DNA from: Bacteroidales bacterium
Lineage (GTDB): Bacteria; Bacteroidota; Bacteroidia; Bacteroidales; UBA10428
Assembly: GCA_016935435.1 (NCBI GenBank)
Contig: JAFGQZ010000013.1
Location: forward strand, 1-57,925
Direction: 5' to 3'
Length of the DNA stretch: 57,925 nt
Shown in pieces: positions 1-7,710 of this stretch. Every line of letters begins with the position of its first letter. The first letter of the stretch is position 1. Position numbers and translations under genes: made by a program. The notes beneath the pieces were generated by a model. The model saw only the letters and a program-made list of their open reading frames with translations, did not search any database and was not told where the DNA came from.

Positions 1-186
1 AGGGAACAGCGCGTTTGGGGTTCCCCTTCAGGGGATTAAGGGGTGAGTGTAAGGGTTTCATCTATTACTTTTTTTCTTAACTAAACGGCATTTAATAATA
101 ATCGATAAACCATAATGTCCAAAATGTAAAACCAGGACACTATTTAATACACAAGCAAGAACGGGAATTTAAGAGAAAAATTTTGC
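1..186. other. Intergenic edge with GC-rich palindromic patch
   Basis: No gene is supported here. The first 50 bases are GC-rich and contain a small inverted repeat (TCCCC at 22-26, loop TTCA, GGGGA at 31-35), unlike the AT-rich sequence that follows. It could be a dispersed extragenic palindrome or the terminator of a gene outside the window. The rest, up to the stop codon of the first gene, is AT-rich with no clear signal. Confidence 0.3.
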
Positions 187-633
187 TCAGGCAACTGGTT
201 TAAGTATAAAAGGCAGCGACAATTTCGATTTTAGCACTTCCCCGGTTTCCTCAATCGATTCATCGTCAGATTCGTACCGCCAAGTAACTTCAATAATACC
301 ACCTTTATCTTTATGGAGATCTTCGAGGTAGCCCAACAGAAAATGAATCCATTTCACTGAACCGGTGTTAATATAATCGAGATGGAATTCTAAAAAGAGG
401 GTTTTATTAAATTCGAAATAATAATTTTCCAAATCGCCAACCAGGTTATTGTAAAATACCGAAGGATCGGCCATTCGCGAAACACCCGACAACCTAACTT
501 TTTTCATACGCCTTAAAAGTTCAAGTTTAGGGCTTAGGTTATCGGCTTCCTTGTTCGATGCAATAAATTTCGAAAATATATTATACTGGAAAGCCACCTT
601 TAAAGATTTATGGTTGATCCTGTTATGCAGCAA
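187..633 (-). CDS. SiaC-like (DUF1987) regulatory phosphoprotein, canonical Thr kept
   Basis: A 148-residue protein that reads as a SiaC/DUF1987 domain. It shows a strand like RLSG near residue 47, an FYNNLV helix near 60, the YINTGSVKW segment at 87-95, WRYESDD near 118 and a C-terminal LPFIL. In known SiaC systems this small protein is switched by phosphorylation of a Thr in the NT(S/G)S segment by an SiaB-type kinase and by a PP2C phosphatase, and it acts on a diguanylate cyclase or similar partner. Thr90 is the matching residue here. The start at 633 is kept because the next Met (residue 43) would remove a strand that aligns with the paralogue upstream. It overlaps that paralogue by 11 bases, so the two are probably co-translated. 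No kinase or phosphatase gene is next to it. Confidence 0.75.
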   Translation of the reverse strand: MLHNRINHKSLKVAFQYNIFSKFIASNKEADNLSPKLELLRRMKKVRLSGVSRMADPSVFYNNLVGDLENYYFEFNKTLFLEFHLDYINTGSVKWIHFLLGYLEDLHKDKGGIIEVTWRYESDDESIEETGEVLKSKLSLPFILKPVA

Positions 634-994
634 TAAGATTAACCGGAAATGCCGAATTGAGTTTCAGCCTTTCGCCGTTAATCTGAATATTTACATTTGA
701 AGGTTGGTAATACCAATTTACTATAATGTCATGCCCTTGCAATAGCGCCGATAATTTCTTCATAATAAGAATTATCCATTTTGTTGAATTTTCGTCGATT
801 TTGCTGAGGCGGATATTTATAGTTGTAAGCTTAAGCCCCTGATGGTTAAAAGCAATAGCCCATTTCAACACATTGCTGTAAAACCAGCTTGTGTTTTTAA
901 AAGTTGAGCTGCCCGAAATATTTATCACCCTTTTCTCTTTATCGATTATTACCTCTGGTGATGTACTTCTTGCTTCAATGCGAAATGTTAACAT
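623..994 (-). CDS. SiaC-like (DUF1987) paralogue with Glu at the phospho-Thr position
   Basis: A 123-residue SiaC/DUF1987-like protein and the first gene of a two-gene minus-strand unit. It has the family opening TSPEVIID (residues 11-18), the NISGSS strand (25-30), a WFYSNVLKW helix (37-45) and NWYYQP near 93. Aligned with its neighbour, KIDENSTKW (65-73) falls on YINTGSVKW, so the conserved Thr is replaced by Glu68. The acidic tail after the WYY motif is also reduced: the neighbour has YESDDESIEE, this one YQPSNVNIQI. By analogy with SiaC it may be a form locked in one state, or a binding partner that is no longer phosphorylated. That is inference; family membership is fairly clear. Confidence 0.7.
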   Translation of the reverse strand: MLTFRIEARSTSPEVIIDKEKRVINISGSSTFKNTSWFYSNVLKWAIAFNHQGLKLTTINIRLSKIDENSTKWIILIMKKLSALLQGHDIIVNWYYQPSNVNIQINGERLKLNSAFPVNLIAA

Positions 995-1235
995 ACCCGA
1001 TTATTTAAACGTTAAGAAAATTGATTTATGTAAAAATACCCGATTTTAAAGGTTTATAGCACAATTAAAAATATGATTTGCCTTAATATAAACCGATGAT
1101 ATGGATCATTTGGTTTGTACCATTTACTTTTAAAAAATAATGACGAAATTGTAATACCATGTTAGCACACGATAAACAGGCTAATTTAGACTTGATAAGA
1201 ATAATAGATTAACTATCTACGTATTATTTAATGTA

Positions 1236-2543
1236 TCATTTTTTTAGAAACGATTTATGAGCAGAGATGCCTTCACTGGTTGTGATTTGTATTAAGTAAA
1301 TACCTTGTGGAATAAAGGATAAATCTAACTGTTCGTTAAATGATATATAAAGTGGGCTTAGTTCACGAACATAAACTTTATCGCCGAAGGAGTTGTAAAC
1401 AGTTAACAATGCCCCGGCGTTTGCAGGGACCGATTCAATAACTAACGATAAGTTACCTCCTGAAGGATTTGGAAACATTTTAAAGTTTAAAACCTTATCG
1501 CCATAATCCGGACAAACAAGTTTAATATCCCTGTTATCGCAACTGTCAGGACCATAGCAACAAAGCTCTGCTACACTATAGTTTGCATTGGGGTCGTAAT
1601 TACATGCATTAACATCCATACACCCAAGAATTATAGAATCAGAACAGGACCCATCATTACAAACAGCTTCTGGGTTATATTCAACAAACCACGGATCGGT
1701 GCAACCACAAATAAACGGGTAATTCAACCATCGGCTATAGATTTCATTCTTTTCAGGCTTGATTAATGAGTCTGTACCAAATATTGATAAACTTTTATTT
1801 GTGGCAAGGTTTATAAGTTCGCAGTTAATTTTAAAGGCCAATTCACCTTTTGTGGTAAGTTGTGCTATTAAAACATAGTTATTGCTATCGAAACCAACAA
1901 TGCTGTTTTTGCCAACGGTAATAAAAAAATTTTCTCCGCCACTGTTTCCGGTAAAGTTAAAAACATTGCTGCGTGTTTTTGTACCAAAAGTACTGTCGGA
2001 TATATTTGTACCATAATTATAACTTGTTGCAAAACTATCGGCTAAAACTAATCCATCGGCTGTAATAATTGGAATACCAGCTTCAGGAAACTCTTCCGAC
2101 AATAAACCCATAATATTGTTTTTACCTCCAACAATGGATGTGTCGGGGTCGTTGGTTTTTAAAACTCCCAAATGGCTGGTAGTTGCATAACCAATGGTAA
2201 GCCAGGAATCGAGACCGGTTAGCCCGATTGGAAGCAAAGCAGGGTTTAAGCCTATGCCATAATCCACGCCAAAACCTGTGTGGTTAAAAAAGTTATCGGT
2301 ACTTGTAATAGTAAAATTACGTATTGAATCGCCGATAAGAGATTTCAAGACATATCCTTCATCCAAAACCAGGTAAACCCTATAAGTAACAGACCCTTCT
2401 TCCAGGCAGCCTCCGAACAAATCGGTCGTATCTTTTGCCCCGATAATATAATATTTCTCTACAATAACTTTCTGAAGTTGTGCCTGGGTTTTAGCAGCAT
2501 AAAACAGAAATATTAGTAACGTTATAATAGTTGTGCGAGTCAT
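1236..2543 (-). CDS. T9SS type A cargo protein, divergent member of the locus family, with Cys-rich GCTDP-type repeats
   Basis: A 435-residue secreted protein: signal peptide (residues 1-21, ending AQA), then a divergent copy of the N-terminal domain shared with the proteins at 5838, 7711 and 11235 (GSVTYRVYL near 50; a GVLK segment and an AQLTTKGEL segment align with GVLKS and GQLTTAGEL of the others). It has no Ig-like repeats. Residues about 278-345 instead carry two Cys-rich GCTDP/GCMDV...NYDPNA modules of a kind often seen in Bacteroidota surface proteins. The last 80 residues are a T9SS type A sorting domain (MFPNPSGG, GIYLIQI, ending FLKK). It lies 25 bases downstream of the TonB receptor gene on the same strand, so they probably form one transcription unit. 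Ligand unknown. Confidence 0.75.
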   Translation of the reverse strand: MTRTTIITLLIFLFYAAKTQAQLQKVIVEKYYIIGAKDTTDLFGGCLEEGSVTYRVYLVLDEGYVLKSLIGDSIRNFTITSTDNFFNHTGFGVDYGIGLNPALLPIGLTGLDSWLTIGYATTSHLGVLKTNDPDTSIVGGKNNIMGLLSEEFPEAGIPIITADGLVLADSFATSYNYGTNISDSTFGTKTRSNVFNFTGNSGGENFFITVGKNSIVGFDSNNYVLIAQLTTKGELAFKINCELINLATNKSLSIFGTDSLIKPEKNEIYSRWLNYPFICGCTDPWFVEYNPEAVCNDGSCSDSIILGCMDVNACNYDPNANYSVAELCCYGPDSCDNRDIKLVCPDYGDKVLNFKMFPNPSGGNLSLVIESVPANAGALLTVYNSFGDKVYVRELSPLYISFNEQLDLSFIPQGIYLIQITTSEGISAHKSFLKK

Positions 2544-2568
2544 GCTATTCTTTTTTCTGTAAAATAAA

Positions 2569-5500
2569 TTATAAATCGTACGATAAACTTATAATGCAAT
2601 CGGTACCATAATTATAGCTGTCAAAAGGATACTTTTCATAACTGCCCTCGTAATAATAAGCCCGGGTAACCGATTGCTTTAAAATATTTCGTATTTTAAA
2701 TTCCATGCTAAAGTTTTTCCAAAGCGTTTTTCCCAATTTAAAGTCGAGGCGGTGGATGGGAAGTTCATAAACATCGGGTACACCCTTGTTTGTAGATGGT
2801 AAGGCAACTTTTTTACCCTGTACATTATAACTTAGGGCAGCAGTTATACCCATTTTTTCCAAAGTGTAATCAAGTAAGCCGTTAACAATAAAAGGCGCTT
2901 GACCAAACATAGTGCGTTCTACATTACCAATAACCCTTGTATTATCATTTTTGTCGTATATATCCACTTTTGTATTTGATTTTACAAAGGTTACATTAGC
3001 ACTTAGACTTAAGTTATTGATGATTTCCTTTTTGCCCTCGAATTCAACTCCGTGTGCCTCTCCGAAATTTGCATTGCTCCACTGATAAACACCCTGATAA
3101 ACCATTTCGATATGGTTTGTAAACTGTTTAAGGAAAAACCCTAAAGAAAAAAATTGATTGTTTTTAAAGTACGATTCTAAGCGGATATCGTAATTATCGA
3201 TATTTGATATTTGTAGAAAAGGATTGCCAAAAACATAACCTTGTAATTCGTAATCGAACATAAAAAACGGGGAAACTTCCCTAATACTTGGTCTGGCTAG
3301 AGATTTGCCATAATTATACCTTGAATTAATAGTTATTTTATCTGTCGAAAGTATCTTGAAAAGAATATTTATGTTTGGTAAAAAATCGGTACTGGTTATA
3401 TTTGCCGGATTTGCGTAATAACTGTTTAATCCGGGAATCTGACCACCTCCATCAAACTTCCTACCCGGATCATCTTTTGGAAGTCCAAGTTCATAATATT
3501 TCTTTACATCGTTGAACAAATCTGTATTTTCAATACGAAATCCACCAGATACCCGAATTTTAGAGGTTATCTCGTAATCAAGCATTAGAAATCCTGCTTT
3601 TATAATGTTATGGCCAATATTAAACAGCATATCGTTGTTCAATGCACCATCGTAGTATCGATGCATTACAAGCGAACCTTGACGGTTTTGGGTAATCTGA
3701 AAAAGATTTTGATTGTTTAATTCCGAAGGATTTCGGATGTACAAATAACTACCACCACCTGTGCCTTCCACATTGTAAATATATTGATCTGTTTCACGGG
3801 TGTTGCTTAAATAGGCTGTGCCAAATTTTAACCTTCGGATAAATTCTTTTTTTCTGCTAACAGGAATTTCTCCTGAGAACCTTGTGTCAAGTATGTTTTC
3901 ATCTAAATATCGAAAAGTTCTTTGCCTATCAGAACCTGATGTGAAAATATATCCTAATGAGTCATAGGAACTATCTTTTCCATATGAAAAACTTTTAATG
4001 TCGGGGGTTGAACTCTCGCCGTCTGTGTATGATGCAAATAAATCAATTTTTAATTTTATTATCGGTATATAGTGGTTGGATATTAGCTGATATACCATTT
4101 GCTGGCGTTCCTCATAATCATGATTGTGTTTTATAACTTCATAAATACCATGTTCAGCATCTGCAGGCCAAAAATAACCCGAATCGACCCTGGCTTTATT
4201 CACTCCACTCATGTTGGGCATATACAGAAACGATATGCTATGAAAAGGGCTTATTTTATAAGAAGCTCCCAACAAGGCACTCCATTCACTGGTTTCAGAT
4301 GTTACATTTCGAACATAATCAGAATAAGATGTAAATGCATCCTGACCCTGATTATAAACCCATGAATTTTGTGTGCTGGCAGGGTCGCTCTTAATACTGT
4401 TGGAATAGCGGAAACCAGCAAGAAAACCGAGAGGGCGATCCAGAAAGATTATCTGGTTGCCAAGTGTAAAATCCTGGCTAAACGAAAGCGGCGCTTGTTG
4501 TTTTATAGTCATCCAATTATTGGGCAAAGTCTGGCCAAAATCTGATGCAGGAGTGTTGATATTTATAAAAGCATTGTTATATAAGCTCTCATTGTAATTA
4601 AGAGGCTGATTAGCAGCAATTATTGAGGGGTTATCGTATATATTTCCTGGAGCTAACAGACCCAATTCAATGAGGCTTAGTTTATAGTAAATATTTTCAT
4701 AATACGCTCCCTGAAAATGGCTGCTATTTACACCAATTGAATTAAGATAAACTTCGAGGTCATTTCCGGTTAGTTTTTGATAATCGTTTAAAGTAGATGA
4801 ATATTCCGAAAATTTTGAATGATCGACATCGCGAAAGCCTTCATCAAAGCCCAGCCAGTCGGTGGGGCTTTTTTCCGACGATACAACATTTTTAAAAGTG
4901 GTTTGTGGGTTATATCCGACAGAAGTTTTTATGCTTAACATAAATTTCTGGGGATAATCCCTGGTATCAATCGAGAGATAAGCACCAGCCCAGTCGCCGG
5001 GTAAATCAGGGCTTTGGGTTTTAGTTACCACAATATTATCGATAAGGCTGGTGGGAAACATATCGAGTTTTATATTGTTTGTAAGCGGATCGAGAGTTGG
5101 AATGCGTGCCCCGTTTATGGTAGTTTTAACATATCTGTCGGCTAAACCACGCACAGTAATAAAACCTTGCACAGTAGATACCCCTGTAACACGTTTTATG
5201 GCATCGTCGACTTGCGAATCGCCGGTTTTCTTTATAGTTTCCTTGCTTATAAAATCGATGCTGTTTACCGATTTCATTTTTACCTCTCTCATATAAGCAT
5301 CCTTTGCCCTGTTTGCCTTTCCGATAACTATTGCTTCTTCGATTTCGGTTGTAGTAAACGATAGTATATAATCGTATATTGCAACCTTTCCATTTTCAAC
5401 ATGTATTGTGTCTTCGACCGATTGGTATCCGATAAATGTAATTCGAATGACTTGTTTCCCAGCCGGGACTTTCAGACTGTAGTTACCCTCGAAATCGGCA

Positions 5501-5655
5501 ATAGTGGCCACACTATTGTTGTTTTTAAGAACTATTGTTGCCCCGGTAAGGTATTCTCCGTTTTCGTCGGAAACATTTCCCCTGATTGTTCCCTGGCTTA
5601 TGGCTAAGTTTATTGTTATTATATTAATTAGGGCTATAAATATCAGTTTTTTCAT
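2569..5655 (-). CDS. TonB-dependent receptor with carboxypeptidase-regulatory-like N-terminal domain
   Basis: About 1,028 residues from the chosen start. Order: signal peptide (MKKLIFIAL... to ISQ), a carboxypeptidase D regulatory-like beta-sandwich (GTIRGNVSDENG...GATIVLK...GYQS), a plug domain (VDDAIKRVTGVSTVQG, VRGLADRY, NGARIP, IDNIVVTKTQSPDLPGDWAG) and a long outer-membrane barrel ending in an aromatic strand (ISLSYDL). A longer reading begins at 5694, but its first 13 residues precede a perfect signal peptide, so Met at 5655 is chosen. Such receptors import large ligands across the outer membrane using TonB energy. No SusD-type lipoprotein is adjacent; the neighbours are T9SS cargo proteins, and the gene at 1236 follows after 25 bases. 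Substrate cannot be read from the sequence. Confidence 0.85.
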   Translation of the reverse strand: MKKLIFIALINIITINLAISQGTIRGNVSDENGEYLTGATIVLKNNNSVATIADFEGNYSLKVPAGKQVIRITFIGYQSVEDTIHVENGKVAIYDYILSFTTTEIEEAIVIGKANRAKDAYMREVKMKSVNSIDFISKETIKKTGDSQVDDAIKRVTGVSTVQGFITVRGLADRYVKTTINGARIPTLDPLTNNIKLDMFPTSLIDNIVVTKTQSPDLPGDWAGAYLSIDTRDYPQKFMLSIKTSVGYNPQTTFKNVVSSEKSPTDWLGFDEGFRDVDHSKFSEYSSTLNDYQKLTGNDLEVYLNSIGVNSSHFQGAYYENIYYKLSLIELGLLAPGNIYDNPSIIAANQPLNYNESLYNNAFININTPASDFGQTLPNNWMTIKQQAPLSFSQDFTLGNQIIFLDRPLGFLAGFRYSNSIKSDPASTQNSWVYNQGQDAFTSYSDYVRNVTSETSEWSALLGASYKISPFHSISFLYMPNMSGVNKARVDSGYFWPADAEHGIYEVIKHNHDYEERQQMVYQLISNHYIPIIKLKIDLFASYTDGESSTPDIKSFSYGKDSSYDSLGYIFTSGSDRQRTFRYLDENILDTRFSGEIPVSRKKEFIRRLKFGTAYLSNTRETDQYIYNVEGTGGGSYLYIRNPSELNNQNLFQITQNRQGSLVMHRYYDGALNNDMLFNIGHNIIKAGFLMLDYEITSKIRVSGGFRIENTDLFNDVKKYYELGLPKDDPGRKFDGGGQIPGLNSYYANPANITSTDFLPNINILFKILSTDKITINSRYNYGKSLARPSIREVSPFFMFDYELQGYVFGNPFLQISNIDNYDIRLESYFKNNQFFSLGFFLKQFTNHIEMVYQGVYQWSNANFGEAHGVEFEGKKEIINNLSLSANVTFVKSNTKVDIYDKNDNTRVIGNVERTMFGQAPFIVNGLLDYTLEKMGITAALSYNVQGKKVALPSTNKGVPDVYELPIHRLDFKLGKTLWKNFSMEFKIRNILKQSVTRAYYYEGSYEKYPFDSYNYGTDCIISLSYDL

Positions 5656-5754
5656 TCTTTCGAAGTGTATATTCTTTTGATTGAGTCTGCACAATATTGG
5701 TTAAGTAAACCTCAATAAATTTCCTTCATCGATTAGTAATTTAATACCGATAAA

Positions 5755-5799
5755 TTTTTTAAAAAGAGCGGAACCCTGAATATACTCCGGTCCCGCTCT
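5755..5799 (-). terminator. Rho-independent terminator after the 526-residue cargo gene
   Basis: Inverted repeat AGAGCGGAACC (5765-5775) with GGTCCCGCTCT (5789-5799), an 11-bp stem with one wobble pair on the minus strand. In the minus direction it is followed by a T-rich run. It lies 39 bases past the stop of the gene ending at 5838 and separates it from the TonB receptor unit. Confidence 0.8.
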
Positions 5800-5837
5800 G
5801 CCAAAAACAGAATGTGCTAATTTGGTTGTTAATGATT

Positions 5838-7418
5838 TCAGTTACCTGTTTTAATAAAGTGCACATATTTGTCAACCTTGTTTTCACCTGTGTACTTAAG
5901 AATATATACACCCTTATTTAATGCTGATACATCAATAGTTTCAATATGCTTTCCGCTCAGGCTCGTAAAATTTTCACTCTGCAAAAGATTCCCGGTAATA
6001 TCATAAATACTTATTCTGCAATTAACTCCACTTTTTAATGATGTATATTCTATGCGCAACGAATTCTGAACCGGATTAGGGTAAATTGAAATGTCGGATT
6101 TTAATTGTTTTTCATTTTTAATAGAAACAGGTTTATTAACAATTAAAGAAATTGTTGTGGAAAATGCACTTAGTGTTTCGTTGTCTGTTGCCCTGGCATT
6201 AATATTATAGTTGCCCGATTGATCAGCTTTCCAGCTAATCTGAAATGGCGCACTTAGAACAGTACCGATTTTATTATCGTTAATGAAAAACTCAACAGAA
6301 TCGACTGTTCCATCGTCGGTTGCTTCAGCAATAATCATTAAAGTTGAATCCAGGGTAATTTCGGAATCATTTACAGGTTGTATAATAGAAACCGCAGGAG
6401 GCATAATTTCCGAAACGGTTACTGTTATGCTGTCTTTCGAAACATTTCCCTCATTGTCGGTGGCAATTACTTTAACAATATGGGTTCCCAAACTACTAAA
6501 AGAATAATTATGCTTAACGGTATCAGAAGAAATATTCGATTCCATAATAAAGGTTTTTATTTTTTCATAGCCGGCAAAAATTTCAACAGAGTCAATAGTG
6601 CCGTCGGAATCTTTAACAGAAGCCTCGATATCGAAAGGTGTGTTTATTTTAAGATGGGCATTGCTTTTGGGTGTAATTATATCAATCGATGGTTCAGGAT
6701 GATAACCATAAGCAACATTTTTTGTATATCGAATCTGGCCATACGGATTTTGAGTTGTGATAACAAAATTTAAATGCAATTCACCCGCAGTTGTTAATTG
6801 CCCAATATAAACAATATTTGAGGCTGCATCGGGCCCGGGTGTTGCACCGGGAACAATCCAACCGCTATTATAATCGTATAACTTTGTAGAATTATTACTT
6901 GTAAATAAGCTAATTGGTTTTGGTATAGATAAATCTCCCGGGGGGGTAGTTTCGGGAGTAATTGGAACATACCCCAAGGCATTTACCGATTTTAATACTC
7001 CAACATGGCCGGTGCCAATTCTTCCGTCGGCTGCATACGAATCGTATTCCAAGTTTGGGAAAACTGAATATAGTGCAGGGTTGGCACCTTGTCCCGAAGC
7101 CGTGCCAAAAACATTATCGTTATAAAAGGGCAAGGAACTTTCAATAAGCATGTAAGTTAACGGATTTGTATTATCTAATCCGGTGCATCCAAGAAACTGG
7201 AAATCTGGTTCCAAATCGGCGAATATGCGATAGGCGATATGATTCGGTGTTAACTTACTGTCTATTGCAATTGCTGCTTCACTAACCGGGTTCTTTTCGA
7301 TTAACAAATATTCGAGGCCATAACCTTTTTTACCTATTACTGTGTCAATTTTTATTTGCGCATTTGCTGAAAGAACGAGTGAAAAGATTGCTATGTGAAT
7401 AAGTAAAAACTTTTTCAT
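5838..7418 (-). CDS. T9SS type A cargo protein: locus N-terminal domain plus two Ig-like domains
   Basis: About 526 residues. A signal peptide (MKKFLLIHIA... to ANA) fixes the start at 7418; the upstream extension to 7502 lacks signal character and is dropped. Residues about 22-240 are the domain shared by this locus (LEPDFQFLGCTGLDNTNPLTY, YAADGRIGTGHVGVLKSVN, LYDYNSGWIVPGA, GQLTTAGEL, NPYGQIRY). Two bacterial Ig-like repeats follow, each with the core DGT(I/V)DSVE(I/F)F, then a T9SS type A sorting domain (YPNPVQNSL, NKGVYILKY). The C-terminal signal directs export through the type IX system and usually cell-surface attachment. A -7-like element CAAAAGTA (7500-7507, minus strand) lies upstream and a hairpin terminator follows. 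Adhesive or matrix role inferred from Ig repeats only. Confidence 0.8.
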   Translation of the reverse strand: MKKFLLIHIAIFSLVLSANAQIKIDTVIGKKGYGLEYLLIEKNPVSEAAIAIDSKLTPNHIAYRIFADLEPDFQFLGCTGLDNTNPLTYMLIESSLPFYNDNVFGTASGQGANPALYSVFPNLEYDSYAADGRIGTGHVGVLKSVNALGYVPITPETTPPGDLSIPKPISLFTSNNSTKLYDYNSGWIVPGATPGPDAASNIVYIGQLTTAGELHLNFVITTQNPYGQIRYTKNVAYGYHPEPSIDIITPKSNAHLKINTPFDIEASVKDSDGTIDSVEIFAGYEKIKTFIMESNISSDTVKHNYSFSSLGTHIVKVIATDNEGNVSKDSITVTVSEIMPPAVSIIQPVNDSEITLDSTLMIIAEATDDGTVDSVEFFINDNKIGTVLSAPFQISWKADQSGNYNINARATDNETLSAFSTTISLIVNKPVSIKNEKQLKSDISIYPNPVQNSLRIEYTSLKSGVNCRISIYDITGNLLQSENFTSLSGKHIETIDVSALNKGVYILKYTGENKVDKYVHFIKTGN

Positions 7419-7710
7419 GATTGATTTTTTTAGGCGTAAGTATTTTTGTTGGTGTTTTGCTAGTAGAACTGATATTTTAAAAGTTGTTATATTATCAGAC
7501 AAAAGTAAGGTAAGGTTAAGGATAAACAGGTTTAGCTTATTTTAAGGATCTGTGGTATTAACCTTTAATTTTTCTTCTTCTGTTTAACTATTACTTAACT
7601 TGGCGTGACTCCATTAACAGTTTTAAATAACAGATTAAGATAGTGGCTTAATAAAAATCCCCGGCCAAAATAAAAGGCCGGGGAAAAAAACTAGCCTAAC
7701 TAACAATAAT
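7419..7710 (-). promoter_or_regulatory. Spacer with a candidate -7 element for the 526-residue cargo gene
   Basis: A 292-base gap. On the minus strand it contains TACTTTTG (7500-7507 reversed), a match to the Bacteroidota -7 consensus TAnnTTTG about 80 bases before the start codon. No good TTG -33 element is seen at 19-21 bases. The upper part holds the hairpin terminator of the preceding gene. Confidence 0.4.
7650..7690 (-). terminator. Terminator after the 967-residue cargo gene
   Basis: A perfect 8-bp GC stem, CCCCGGCC (7659-7666) and GGCCGGGG (7676-7683), with a 9-base AT loop. It is flanked by A and T runs on both sides, so it could work in either direction. It lies 27 bases past the stop of the minus-strand gene ending at 7711. 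Confidence 0.85.
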
